This document shows positions 8,423 through 17,036 of a stretch of DNA of 64,000 nt, one piece after another. A program made the position numbers and the translations under genes. The stretch is from Streptomyces tuirus. Lineage in GTDB: Bacteria > Actinomycetota > Actinomycetes > Streptomycetales > Streptomycetaceae. The stretch spans positions 5,630,001-5,694,000 of the forward strand of contig NZ_AP023439.1 in NCBI RefSeq assembly GCF_014701095.1, given 5' to 3'. Each line of letters opens with the position of its first letter. Position 1 is the first letter of the stretch. The notes below the pieces were generated by a model, which searched no databases, had not been told where the DNA came from, and was given only the letters and a program-made list of their open reading frames with translations.

Positions 8423-9316
8423 TCAGGTGCCGGCCCCGCCCCCGGTCTGAGTGTTTCCGGTCGCCAGGTCGTCCACGCCCACGACCGCACCCGTCGACTT
8501 CTTCGCCTGCCGCAGCCGGCGCTCCAGCCAGCTCGCGAACGAGGTGAGAGCGAAGTTGAGCGCGATGAAGATGACGGCCACGACCGTGAAGCTGGCGAGG
8601 ACGTTCGCGCCGTAGTAGCCGCTCATCGTGTTCGCCGAGGCGAGCAGTTCGGAGTAGGTCAGGACGGCACCACCGAGGGCGGTGTCCTTCACGATGACGA
8701 CGAGCTGGCTGACGATCGCCGGCAGCATCGCGGTGACCGCCTGCGGCAACAGGATGAGCCGCATGACCTGACCCTTGCGCAGGCCGACCGCCATGGCTGC
8801 CTCGGACTGGCCCTTGGGCAGGGACAGGATGCCCGCACGGACGATCTCGGCGAGGACCGAGGCGTTGTACAGCACCAGTCCAGTGACGACCGCGTAGAGC
8901 GGACGGTCGTCGGACGAGACGTTCGTGTACTCGGCGAACAGGGCGAGCCCGAAGATCATCAGGATCAGCACGGGGATGGCCCGGAAGAACTCGACCACGA
9001 CCCCGGCCGGCACCCGGATCCACGCGTGGTCCGACAGTCGGGCGATACCGAAGACCGCACCGAGAGGCATGGCGATGATCACGGCGAGGCCCGCGGCCTT
9101 CAGCGTGTTCTGCAGGCCAGGCCAGATGTACGTCGACCAGGGCTCCGAGCTGGTGAAGAAGGGCTCCCACAGAACCCACTCCAGCTGGCCCTTCTCCTTC
9201 AGGGTGCTGTACACCCACCACAGCACTGCTGCGAAGGCCGCCAGGAAGGCAATGGTGAGCAGCACGTTGCGCCGCTTGGCTCGGGGGCCCTGCGCGTCGT
9301 AGAGAACGGAACTCAT
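8423..9316 (-). CDS. gluD: Glutamate ABC transporter permease GluD
   Basis: A 297-residue inner-membrane permease of the polar amino acid (HisMQ) type. It has an N-terminal helix (LLTIAFLAAFAAVLWWVYST), a periplasmic-side insert, then the transmembrane core with the EAA-loop region ...AAMAVGLRKGQVMRLILLPQAVTAMLPAI that contacts the ATPase. The ATG overlaps the gluC stop (ATGA), so the two are coupled. It forms the heteromeric channel with GluC. In S. coelicolor gluABCD is the glutamate importer, and the whole order is kept here. Confidence 0.93.
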   Translation of the reverse strand: MSSVLYDAQGPRAKRRNVLLTIAFLAAFAAVLWWVYSTLKEKGQLEWVLWEPFFTSSEPWSTYIWPGLQNTLKAAGLAVIIAMPLGAVFGIARLSDHAWIRVPAGVVVEFFRAIPVLILMIFGLALFAEYTNVSSDDRPLYAVVTGLVLYNASVLAEIVRAGILSLPKGQSEAAMAVGLRKGQVMRLILLPQAVTAMLPAIVSQLVVIVKDTALGGAVLTYSELLASANTMSGYYGANVLASFTVVAVIFIALNFALTSFASWLERRLRQAKKSTGAVVGVDDLATGNTQTGGGAGT

Positions 9317-9978
9317 CGCTTCACCGCCACCTTCTTGCCCACCCAGCCGAGGATCAGACCGGTCGGCAGCGTCAGGCACACGAATCCGAAGGCGAAGATC
9401 GCCGAGATGAGCAGCAGTTGCGCTTCGTTCTCGATCATCTCCTTCATCAGCAATGCCGCTTCCGCCACACCGATCGCCGCAGCCACTGTGGTGTTCTTCG
9501 TCAGCGCGATCAGGACGTTCGTCAGCGGACCCACCGCCGAGCGGAACGCCTGAGGGAGCACGACCAGCCGCAGCACCTGCGAGAAACTCAGGCCGATGGC
9601 GCGGGCCGCCTCCGCCTGACCGACCGGCACCGTGTTGATGCCGGAGCGCAGCGCCTCACATACGAAGGCGGAGGTGTAGACGATCAGGCCGAGCACGGCG
9701 AGCCGGAAGTTGGCCGTGTCCGACCTGTCGGCCCCGAGGCTGACTCCCAAAGTCTGGTAGAGCCCCAGTGAGGCGAACAAGATGATCACGGTCAGCGGGA
9801 TGTTCCGCACGATATTCACGTACGCAGTCCCGAAACCGCGCATCAGCGGCACCGGACCGACGCGCATGGCGGCCAGCAGGGTGCCCCAGATCAGGGAGCC
9901 GACGGCCGAGAGCAGGGCGAGCTGCACGGTCGTCCAGAAGGCTCCCAGGATGTCGTAATCACTCAGAAAGTCGAACAC
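9313..9978 (-). CDS. gluC: Glutamate ABC transporter permease GluC
   Basis: A 221-residue permease of the HisMQ family. The N terminus FLSDYDILGAFWTTVQLALLSAVGSLIWG is the first helix and scoop loop, and the EAA loop is ...AARAIGLSFSQVLRLVVLPQAFRSAVGPL. I chose GTG 9978 because family members begin a few residues before the first helix; the open frame continues upstream without homology. The gene lies 87 bp downstream of gluB and overlaps gluD by 4 nt. Confidence 0.93.
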   Translation of the reverse strand: MFDFLSDYDILGAFWTTVQLALLSAVGSLIWGTLLAAMRVGPVPLMRGFGTAYVNIVRNIPLTVIILFASLGLYQTLGVSLGADRSDTANFRLAVLGLIVYTSAFVCEALRSGINTVPVGQAEAARAIGLSFSQVLRLVVLPQAFRSAVGPLTNVLIALTKNTTVAAAIGVAEAALLMKEMIENEAQLLLISAIFAFGFVCLTLPTGLILGWVGKKVAVKR

Positions 9979-10065
9979 GATCTCCCGCGCTTCCGCGTAT
10001 AGGGATGCCCCGGTGCGCCGCCCCGGAGGGCGGCGCACCCGTCAGGCTTTGCCTCAGCCGTTGCG

Positions 10066-10908
10066 TCAGCTCTTGATGTCGCCGATCTTCGGCGCGGGCT
10101 CGTTCTTGTAGTTCGCCGGACCGAGGTTCTTGTCCACGGCCTTCTGCCAGGCGCCGTCGGCGACCATGGCCTCGAGGGCCTTGTTGATGTCGGCCTTGAG
10201 GTCGCTGCCCTTCTTGACGCCGATGCCGTAGTTCTCGTTGGTCATCTTGAAGCCGCCGAGCTTGAACTTGCCCTTGAACTGCGACTGGGCGGCGTAACCG
10301 GCGAGGATCGAGTCGTCCGTGGTCAGCGCGTCGATCGCCTCGTTCTGCAGACCGCTCAGGCAGGCCGAGTACGTCGGGTACTGCTGAAGGTCGGCCTTGG
10401 GAGCCAGCTTCTCCTTGACGTTCTGCGCCGAGGTCGAGCCGGTCACCGAACACAGCTTCTTGTTGTTCAGGTCCGCGGGCGACTTGATCGAGTTGTCGTC
10501 CGCGCGAACCAGAACATCCTGGTGAGCCAGCAGGTAAGGACCGGCGAAGTCGACCTTCTCCTGGCGCTCGGGGGTGATCGAGTAGGTCGCCGCGATGAAG
10601 TCGACGTCACCACGCTGGAGCATGGTCTCGCGGTCGGCGCTCTTCGCTTCCTTCCACTCGATCTGGTCCGCGTTGTAACCGAGCTTCTTCGCGACGTACG
10701 TGGCGACGTCGACGTCGAAGCCGGCGTAACCCTGCGGCGTCTTCTGGCCGAGGCCGGGCTGGTCGAACTTGATGCCGACCGTGATCGTCTTGCCGCCGCC
10801 GTCGGAGCCGGAGTCGCCGCCCGAGCTGTTGTCGCCGCCGCACGCGGTGGCGGTGAGGGCGAGAGCGAAGACGGTGGCCGAGGCGGCGGTGACCTTGCGG
10901 AGCTTCAT
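10066..10908 (-). CDS. gluB: Glutamate-binding lipoprotein GluB
   Basis: A 280-residue periplasmic-type (SBP_bac_3) binding protein anchored outside the membrane. The signal peptide is followed by LALTATACGGD, a lipobox with Cys near residue 23, then a Gly/Ser-rich linker. The core carries ITVGIKFDQPGLGQKTPQGYAGFDVDVA and ...SADRETMLQRGDVDFIAATYSIT..., typical of amino-acid binding folds. I chose ATG 10908 because AGGA lies 8 nt upstream; ATG 10917 is in frame. It delivers glutamate to the GluCD channel. Confidence 0.93.
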   Translation of the reverse strand: MKLRKVTAASATVFALALTATACGGDNSSGGDSGSDGGGKTITVGIKFDQPGLGQKTPQGYAGFDVDVATYVAKKLGYNADQIEWKEAKSADRETMLQRGDVDFIAATYSITPERQEKVDFAGPYLLAHQDVLVRADDNSIKSPADLNNKKLCSVTGSTSAQNVKEKLAPKADLQQYPTYSACLSGLQNEAIDALTTDDSILAGYAAQSQFKGKFKLGGFKMTNENYGIGVKKGSDLKADINKALEAMVADGAWQKAVDKNLGPANYKNEPAPKIGDIKS

Positions 10909-10992
10909 GGTGAACATCCTTTGGCTGGTGAAGAGATGCGGGCCTTCAGTGGGTGGGCGACACAGGGGCGCGTCGAAGCGCGACCCGCGCGG

Positions 10993-11769
10993 TCAGTGGT
11001 GCAGGATCTTCGACAGGAAGTCCTTGGCACGGTCGCTGCGCGGATTGCTGAAGAACTGGTCGGGCGCAGCCTCCTCGACGATTCGGCCGTCTGCCATGAA
11101 CACCACGCGGTTTGCGGCCGATCGTGCGAAACCCATCTCGTGGGTGACGACGATCATGGTCATGCCGTCGCGGGCGAGCTGCTGCATGACCTCCAGCACC
11201 TCGTTGATCATCTCGGGGTCGAGCGCGGAGGTCGGCTCGTCGAAGAGCATCACCTTCGGCTCCATGGCCAGCGCCCGGGCGATCGCGACGCGCTGCTGCT
11301 GGCCGCCGGAGAGCTGCGCCGGGTACTTCTCGGCCTGCGCACCCACACCGACCCGGTCGAGCAGGGCGCGGGCGCGCTCCTCGGCCGCCTTCTTGTCCTT
11401 CTTGCGGACCTTGATCTGGCCGAGCATCACGTTCTCGAGCACGGTTTTGTGCGCGAAGAGGTTGAAGGACTGGAAGACCATGCCGACATCGGCGCGGAGC
11501 TTGGCCAGCTCCTTGCCCTCGGCGGGCAGGGGCTTGCCGTCGATCGTGATCGTGCCGGAGTCGGTCGTCTCCAGGCGGTTGATGGTGCGGCACAGGGTGG
11601 ACTTGCCGGACCCGGAGGGCCCGATGACCACGACGACTTCACCGCGGGCGATCGTCAGGTCGATGTCCTGGAGTACGTGCAACGCGCCGAAGTGCTTGTT
11701 GACGCTCTTCAGGACGACCAGTTCTCCGGTCGCGGCCACATCTTCCTTGGCCACCGATACTTCGGTCAT
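10993..11769 (-). CDS. gluA: Glutamate ABC transporter ATPase GluA
   Basis: A 258-residue ABC ATPase of the GlnQ type. Walker A is GPSGSGKST near residue 52, the Q-loop is VFQSFNLFAHKTVLEN, the signature is LSGGQQQR, Walker B is VMLFDEPTSALDPE and the H-loop His is in VVTHEMG. It is the first gene of the gluABCD unit, 84 bp before gluB. It is transcribed divergently from gluR across a 289-bp region with several inverted repeats. In S. coelicolor that region is reported to be the target of GluR. Confidence 0.95.
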   Translation of the reverse strand: MTEVSVAKEDVAATGELVVLKSVNKHFGALHVLQDIDLTIARGEVVVVIGPSGSGKSTLCRTINRLETTDSGTITIDGKPLPAEGKELAKLRADVGMVFQSFNLFAHKTVLENVMLGQIKVRKKDKKAAEERARALLDRVGVGAQAEKYPAQLSGGQQQRVAIARALAMEPKVMLFDEPTSALDPEMINEVLEVMQQLARDGMTMIVVTHEMGFARSAANRVVFMADGRIVEEAAPDQFFSNPRSDRAKDFLSKILHH

Positions 11770-11862
11770 CGCTCTCAGGCTCCGTCCTCCTCGGTTTCGG
11801 AGGACAGTAGTTACCCTCTACGACCTGCGTCATTACATCTGAGGGGAATCTGAGCATCACGA

Positions 11863-11910
11863 TCCGATAGCAATCGGACACGTGTCGTAGCACTTATGAG
11901 CAGCGCTCAT
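11863..11910. promoter_or_regulatory. Inverted repeats between gluA and gluR
   Basis: Two short inverted repeats lie in the shared control region: TCCGAT-AGCA-ATCGGA (11863-11878) and ATGAGC-AGC-GCTCAT (11896-11910). They sit 94-141 bp upstream of the gluA start. They are plausible GluR or RNA-polymerase-proximal operator sites. I have no direct evidence which one, if either, is bound. Confidence 0.4.
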
Positions 11911-11987
11911 ATCGGCCGGGTAACGGAAGCGCTCCGCAACCGGAACCCTCTTGACGCCGTCCTCATCCATCAGCGTGACTGCACAAG

Positions 11988-12015
11988 GTGCACGCGCGCG
12001 CGTGCACGCTTTTTG
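11988..12015 (+). terminator. Hairpin plus T-run just before gluR
   Basis: GTGCACGCGCGCGCGTGCAC is a perfect 20-bp palindrome at 11988-12007, followed by GCTTTTTG. On the plus strand this is a textbook intrinsic-terminator shape, ending about 45 nt before the gluR ATG. It could attenuate gluR transcription or insulate gluR from upstream transcription. The palindrome alone could also be a protein site. Confidence 0.5.
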
Positions 12016-12058
12016 TACACACCTAGATCGTACGGCCAGTGAACCGAAGGGGGCCCGG

Positions 12059-12745
12059 ATGAGACTGCTGCTCGTCGAGGACGACAACCACGTCGCCGCC
12101 GCCCTGTCGGCGGTTCTGGCGCGGCACGGGTTCGACGTCACGCACGCGCGCAGCGGTGAGGAGGCCCTCCAGGCCCTCGTTCCCGAGAGCGACTGCTTCG
12201 GTGTCGTCCTCCTGGACCTCGGCCTGCCCGACCAGGACGGATACGAGGTCTGCGGCAAGATCCGCAAGCGGACCAGCACCCCGGTGATCATGGTGACCGC
12301 CCGCTCCGACGTGCGCTCCCGCATCCACGGTCTCAACCTCGGCGCCGACGACTACGTGGTGAAGCCCTACGACACCGGGGAGCTGCTCGCCCGGATCCAC
12401 GCCGTGAGCCGGCGCACCTCCCACGAGGACACCTCCAGCGGCATCGAGACCGAGCTGCGGCTCGGCCCGGTGCACATCGAGCTGCCCAACCGCCGGGTCA
12501 GCGTGGACGGCTCGGTGATCCAGCTGACCCGCAAGGAGTTCGACCTGCTGGCCCTGCTCGCGCAGCGGCCCGGGGTGGTCTTCCGGCGGGAGCAGATCAT
12601 CAGTGAGGTGTGGCAGACCAGCTGGGAGGGGACCGGACGGACCCTTGAGGTGCATGTGGCGTCCTTGCGCGCCAAGCTGCGCATGCCGGCCCTCATCGAG
12701 ACCGTACGCGGAGTCGGGTACCGGCTCGTCGCGCCTGCCGGATAG
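12059..12745 (+). CDS. gluR: OmpR-family response regulator GluR
   Basis: A 228-residue regulator. The receiver domain begins MRLLLVEDDNHVAAAL with the phospho-acceptor Asp53 in VVLLDLGLPDQDG and the conserved Lys in YVVKPYDTGEL. A winged-helix DNA-binding domain follows (IQLTRKEFDLLALLAQRPGVVFRREQII...RTLEVHVASLRAKL). The ATG is preceded by AAGGGGG. The kinase gene follows after 9 nt. Position opposite gluABCD matches the S. coelicolor GluR-GluK system, which responds to glutamate and activates the importer. Confidence 0.93.
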   Translation: MRLLLVEDDNHVAAALSAVLARHGFDVTHARSGEEALQALVPESDCFGVVLLDLGLPDQDGYEVCGKIRKRTSTPVIMVTARSDVRSRIHGLNLGADDYVVKPYDTGELLARIHAVSRRTSHEDTSSGIETELRLGPVHIELPNRRVSVDGSVIQLTRKEFDLLALLAQRPGVVFRREQIISEVWQTSWEGTGRTLEVHVASLRAKLRMPALIETVRGVGYRLVAPAG

Positions 12746-12754
12746 CGGGGCCGG

Positions 12755-14161
12755 GTGCGCACTCGTCTGCTCCCGCTGCTCATCATCCTGATGGCGGCCG
12801 TACTGCTCGCGCTCGGCGTCCCGCTCGCCGTGAGCCTCGCCGGGGCGCAGCAGCAGAAGGTCGTCGTGGACCGGATCGACGACACGGCGCGCTTCGCCGC
12901 CCTCGCCCAGTTCGTCACCGACTCGCCCGACGGGACCGAGGGCGCGTTCGAGAACGAGCGCCTAGCCACCCTCAGCAGCGAGCTGACCAGCTACTACGAC
13001 GTCTACGGCATCCGGTCCGGGGTCTTCTACCGCAGCGGCAGCGCCATGGCCCACGCCCCGGTGAAGTGGTCGCTGCCCAAGGAGGGCGAGGTACGGGACG
13101 CGTTCGACGAGGCGCTGCTCAGCCGCCGCAGCCACGACCCGCAGCAGGTGTGGCCCTGGCAGCGCCGCAACCTCGTGGTCGCCTCGCCGGTCATCCGGGA
13201 CGGGGACGTCGTCGCGGTCGTCGTCACCGACTCGCCCACCGGGCAGCTGCGCTCCCGCACACTGCACGGCTGGCTGGTCATCGGCGCGGGCGAGTTCGCC
13301 GCGATGCTGCTGGCCGTCGGTGCCGCCCTGCGGCTGACCGGCTGGGTGCTCAAGCCCGTACGGGTGCTGGACGCCACCACCCATGACATCGCCACCGGGC
13401 GGCTCAAGTCACGGGTGGCCGCCGCCGGGGGGCCGCCGGAGCTCCAGCGTCTGGCCCGGTCGTTCAACGAGATGGCAGACAACGTCGAGGATGTGCTGGA
13501 GCAGCAGCGCGCCTTCGTCGCCGACGCCTCGCACCAGCTGCGCAACCCCCTCGCGGCGCTGCTGCTGCGCATCGAGCTGCTCTCCTTCGAGCTGCCCGAG
13601 GGCAACAAGGAGATCGCCTCGGTCCAGGCCGAGGGCAAGCGCCTCGCGCAGGTCCTGGACGACCTGCTCGACCTGGCGCTGGCCGAGCACACCGAGGCGG
13701 ATCTGAAGATCACCGACATCGGCGAGCTCGCCGCGGAACGCCTCGCGGCATGGGCCCCGACCGCCGAGGCCAAGGGCGTGCGCCTGGTGGGGGACTGCCC
13801 GCCGACGACCGCGTGGGCCGACCCGGTCGCGCTGTCCAGCGCGCTGGACGCGGTCATCGACAACGCGGTGAAGTTCACGCCCGAGGACCGGACCGTCGAG
13901 GTGACCGTCGACTCTCACGGAGACACCTCCACCGTCGTCGTCACCGACCAGGGCCCGGGTCTCACGGACGAGGAGCTGGCCCGCGTCGGCGACCGCTTCT
14001 GGCGCAGCGGCCGGCACCAGAACATCAAGGGCTCCGGCCTGGGGCTGTCCATATCGCGGGCGCTGCTCGCGGCGGGCGGCGGTTCGATCGCCTACGACCG
14101 TCACGAGCCGCACGGGCTGAAGGTCACGGTGGCGGTGCCGAGGTCGGCACCGACCGCTTGA
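12755..14161 (+). CDS. gluK: Sensor histidine kinase GluK
   Basis: A 468-residue membrane kinase. TM1 covers about residues 6-29, then an extracytoplasmic sensor of about 140 residues, and TM2 about 172-195. HAMP comes next, then the HisKA box FVADASHQLRNPLAALLL with His260. The ATPase domain carries NAVKFTPE (N box), DQGPGLTDEEL (G1), RFWRS (F) and GSGLGLSI (G2). All catalytic elements are intact. The GTG start lies 9 nt after gluR. It is the expected partner of GluR. Confidence 0.92.
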   Translation: MRTRLLPLLIILMAAVLLALGVPLAVSLAGAQQQKVVVDRIDDTARFAALAQFVTDSPDGTEGAFENERLATLSSELTSYYDVYGIRSGVFYRSGSAMAHAPVKWSLPKEGEVRDAFDEALLSRRSHDPQQVWPWQRRNLVVASPVIRDGDVVAVVVTDSPTGQLRSRTLHGWLVIGAGEFAAMLLAVGAALRLTGWVLKPVRVLDATTHDIATGRLKSRVAAAGGPPELQRLARSFNEMADNVEDVLEQQRAFVADASHQLRNPLAALLLRIELLSFELPEGNKEIASVQAEGKRLAQVLDDLLDLALAEHTEADLKITDIGELAAERLAAWAPTAEAKGVRLVGDCPPTTAWADPVALSSALDAVIDNAVKFTPEDRTVEVTVDSHGDTSTVVVTDQGPGLTDEELARVGDRFWRSGRHQNIKGSGLGLSISRALLAAGGGSIAYDRHEPHGLKVTVAVPRSAPTA

Positions 14162-14226
14162 CGGCAGGCGACCGCGTGAAGGCCGCGGCGCCGCGGCTTG
14201 ATGACAGCCGGCTGAGGGCCGGAGCG

Positions 14227-15228
14227 CTACGGCTTGACCGACTGGTAGTAGCGCTGGGCGCCGGCGTGCAGTTGCAGCGGGTCGGTGTAGATCGCCGTGC
14301 GGACGTCGACGAGCTGGGCGGAGTGGACGGTCGCACCGATGAGGTCCCGGCTGTCGAGCACGGTGCGTGTCAGCCACTCGGTGAGCCGCGGGTCCATGTC
14401 GCTGCGGGTGAGCAGCACGTTGGACACCGCCAGGGTCGGCACCGCGTGACCGCGCTGGATGGTGGGGTAGGCGGACTCCGGCATCTTGGTGGCACGGTAG
14501 TAGCGGGTGGCGCCGCCCTGGTCGTGGAGCTTGGCCACGAGCCGGGCGTCGATGGGCACGAACCGGAAGGCCGATGCCGACTTCCTGGCCGGCCGGCTCA
14601 GTCCGTCCGTGGGCAGCCCGCCCGACCAGAAGAACGCGTCGAGGCCGTGCCCCAGCCGCTTGGGCCCGGTGTCGATGCCGTCCGAGGACGGCTGGATGTC
14701 CTTCTCCGGGTCGATGCCGGCTGCCCTGAGCACACCGTTGGCTATCAGCCGTACGCCGGAGTTGGGCAGCCCTATGGCCACGCGCTTGCCCCGCAGGTCG
14801 GAGACGGAACGGATGTCCGAGTCCGGCGGTACGACGAGCTGGACGTAGTCGTCGTAGAGGCGGGCGAGGCCGCGCAGCCGGTCGGCGCCCGGGGCGTTGC
14901 CGAGCTTGTACGTGGCGATCGCGTCGGCCGCGGCGATGGCGAAATCGGCCTCGCCGGTCGCCACGTCGGCGACGTTCTCCTGTGAGCCGGCGCTGGTCAG
15001 CAGCCGCACCTTGAGATCGGGCATGTCCTTGTCGATCTCGGTCCGCAGGAGTTCCCCGTACTCGTGGTAGACCCCGGCGCGGGTGCCCGTGCTGAACGTG
15101 ATGGTCCCGCTCGGCGGCTCCTCGGCCCAGGGGCGCAGCCACCACAGCAGCAGGCCGAGGACCACGAGGGCGGCGGTGCCGCCCTGCAGGGCCCCGCGCC
15201 TGCCGATACGGGGGAGCGTTCTGGACAT
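14227..15228 (-). CDS. TAXI-family (TRAP-associated extracytoplasmic immunogenic) solute-binding protein
   Basis: About 333 residues. The N terminus has an Arg-rich cytoplasmic start (MSRTLPRIGRRGALQGG) and one membrane helix (TAALVVLGLLLWWL). A TAXI-type ligand-binding domain follows: ITFSTGTRAGVYHEYGELLRTEI, ADFAIAAADAIATYKLG and DDYVQLVVPPDSDIRSVSDLRGKRVAIG. TAXI proteins normally serve TRAP transporters, but no TRAP permease is encoded nearby, so the partner is unknown. I chose ATG 15228. The gene converges on gluK. Confidence 0.85.
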   Translation of the reverse strand: MSRTLPRIGRRGALQGGTAALVVLGLLLWWLRPWAEEPPSGTITFSTGTRAGVYHEYGELLRTEIDKDMPDLKVRLLTSAGSQENVADVATGEADFAIAAADAIATYKLGNAPGADRLRGLARLYDDYVQLVVPPDSDIRSVSDLRGKRVAIGLPNSGVRLIANGVLRAAGIDPEKDIQPSSDGIDTGPKRLGHGLDAFFWSGGLPTDGLSRPARKSASAFRFVPIDARLVAKLHDQGGATRYYRATKMPESAYPTIQRGHAVPTLAVSNVLLTRSDMDPRLTEWLTRTVLDSRDLIGATVHSAQLVDVRTAIYTDPLQLHAGAQRYYQSVKP

Positions 15229-15325
15229 GCGGGCGATCCTGCCAGCCGGGGTGCCCCTCTGACCAGGGCAGGGGTCACAGGGTGAGGGCGGGGGAGTGTC
15301 AGTGGCCGCCACTACAGTCGCCCGC

Positions 15326-15733
15326 ATGAGCTCTTCGCCCGCCGACCTGGTCCGTGAATTCCACCGCGCCTTCGGCCTGGACGCCCGCAGTACGCCGACG
15401 GAGGTCTCCCCGGAACTCGCCGCTCACCGGGGCGAGCTTCTCGCCGAGGAGGCCGCCGAGGTGGCGGAGGTGTCGGTGCGCGGCCCGCTCGACCGGCTCG
15501 CGCACGAGCTGGCGGACGTGGTCTACGTCGCCTACGGCACCGCCCTGGTGCACGGCATCGACCTGGACGCGGTGCTCGCCGAGGTCCACCGCTCCAACAT
15601 GACGAAGATCGGCCCCGACGGCTCGGTCTCCCGCCGTGCGGACGGCAAGGTCCTCAAGGGGGAGCACTACGAGGCGCCGGACGTGCCGGGGGTGCTGCGC
15701 AAACAGGGGTGGGCGCCGGGCGGGAGCGCCTGA
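15326..15733 (+). CDS. MazG-like nucleotide pyrophosphohydrolase
   Basis: A 135-residue all-alpha NTP pyrophosphohydrolase. The metal-binding pattern is visible as RGELLAEEAAEVAEVSV (E..EE..E) and LAHELADVVYVAYGTALVHGIDL (E..D), followed by VHRSNMTKIGPDG...KVLKGEHYEAPD, which is typical of the MazG/all-alpha family. It probably hydrolyses non-canonical or excess NTPs. I chose ATG 15326; the upstream codons are not conserved-looking. The gene converges on the antiporter gene. Confidence 0.85.
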   Translation: MSSSPADLVREFHRAFGLDARSTPTEVSPELAAHRGELLAEEAAEVAEVSVRGPLDRLAHELADVVYVAYGTALVHGIDLDAVLAEVHRSNMTKIGPDGSVSRRADGKVLKGEHYEAPDVPGVLRKQGWAPGGSA

Positions 15734-15814
15734 CCCGGTACCGCCCGGGGGCCCCGGACGTCCCCGGGGGCCCCGGTTCGGGGCTTCGGACGCGCGCCGC
15801 CCGGCCCGCCCTCC

Positions 15815-17032
15815 TCAGTCGGCGACCGGCGCCTCGGCCTCGGCCGCCCGGGGCGCCGGCTCCGGCCGACGGGGCTCGCGGCGCCGATCCCACCAGCTCG
15901 CCACCGGCTCGGTGTAGCGCGCGGTGAGCGGGCCCAGCACCACCAGGATCAGGACGTAGGCCGTGGCCAGGGGGCCGAGGGACGGTTCGATACCGGCCGA
16001 GACCGCCAGACCGGCGATGACGATCGAGAACTCGCCGCGCGCCACCAGCGCGCCGCCCGCCCGCCAGCGGCCCTTGACGGAGATCCCTGCGCGCCGGGCC
16101 GCCCAGTACCCGGTGGCGATCTTCGTCAGCGCGGTGAGGACGGCCAGCCCGAGGGCGGGCAGCAGCACGGGCGGGATGCTCGACGGGTCGGTGTGCAGTC
16201 CGAAGAAGACGAAGAAGACCGCCGCGAACAGGTCGCGCAGCGGGCTCAGCAGGGTGTGGGCACCCTCCGCGACCTCACCCGACAGCGCGATGCCCACCAG
16301 GAAGGCCCCGACCGCCGCCGACACCTGGAGCTGCTGTGCGACGCCCGCGACCAGGATCGTCAGACCCAGCACGACCAGCAGCAGCTTCTCCGGGTCGTCG
16401 CTGGATACGAACCGCGAGATGAGCCTGCCGTAGCGCACGGCCAGGAACAGTACGAGCCCGGCCGCGCCCAGCGCGATCGCCAGGGTCACGCTCCCGGCCA
16501 TCAGGCCGACCCCCGCCACCAGCGCGGTGACGATGGGCAGGTACACCGCCATCGCCAGATCCTCCAGCACCAGCACGCTGAGGATCACCGGCGTCTCCCG
16601 GTTGCCGACCCGGCCCAGATCGCCCAGCACCTTCGCGATCACGCCGGAGGACGAGATCCAAGTGACTCCGGCCAGCACGACGGCGGCCACCGGGCCCCAG
16701 CCGAGCAGCAGCGCCACGGCCGCCCCGGGCAGCGCGTTGAGGGCGCAGTCGACCAGACCGGACGGGTAGTGGGTCTTGAGGTTGGAGACCAGATCGCTCG
16801 CCGTGTACTCCAGGCCCAGCATCAGCAGCAGCAGGATGACGCCGATCTCCGCGCCCGTGGCGACGAACTCCTCGCTCGCGCCCAGCGGCAGCAGACCGCC
16901 CTCTCCGAAGGCCAGACCGGCCAGGAGGTACAGGGGTATCGGGGAGAGCCGGAACCGGGCGGCGAACCGGCCGAGCAGGCCGAGGCCGAGAATGATGGAA
17001 CCGAACTCGATGAGCAGAACCGCGGAGTGCAA
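15815..17032 (-). CDS. KhtU-like cation/proton antiporter (CPA2)
   Basis: A 405-residue membrane protein with 11-13 hydrophobic helices and the CPA2 pattern: LLGRFAARFRLSPIPLYLLAGLAFGEGG at the N terminus, helix-breaking ...TWISSSGVIAKVLGDLG and SAAVGAFLVGIALSG in the core, and a short polar C terminus. It lacks a fused RCK domain; that function is provided by the TrkA-C protein encoded 5 bp upstream, as in B. subtilis KhtTU. Predicted to export K+ in exchange for protons. The start is TTG 17032. Confidence 0.85.
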   Translation of the reverse strand: MHSAVLLIEFGSIILGLGLLGRFAARFRLSPIPLYLLAGLAFGEGGLLPLGASEEFVATGAEIGVILLLLMLGLEYTASDLVSNLKTHYPSGLVDCALNALPGAAVALLLGWGPVAAVVLAGVTWISSSGVIAKVLGDLGRVGNRETPVILSVLVLEDLAMAVYLPIVTALVAGVGLMAGSVTLAIALGAAGLVLFLAVRYGRLISRFVSSDDPEKLLLVVLGLTILVAGVAQQLQVSAAVGAFLVGIALSGEVAEGAHTLLSPLRDLFAAVFFVFFGLHTDPSSIPPVLLPALGLAVLTALTKIATGYWAARRAGISVKGRWRAGGALVARGEFSIVIAGLAVSAGIEPSLGPLATAYVLILVVLGPLTARYTEPVASWWDRRREPRRPEPAPRAAEAEAPVAD

Positions 17033-17036
17033 CGGC

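Noticed and set aside
14182..14197. Perfect palindrome GCCGCGGCGCCGCGGC between gluK and the TAXI gene
   Set aside because: Pure G/C palindromes of this size arise easily in such DNA, and it has no loop to form a normal terminator hairpin.
15745..15785. G/C-rich palindromic stretch between the MazG-like and antiporter genes as a terminator
   Set aside because: Several overlapping CCCCGGGGG words allow many foldings, and I could not define one convincing stem.
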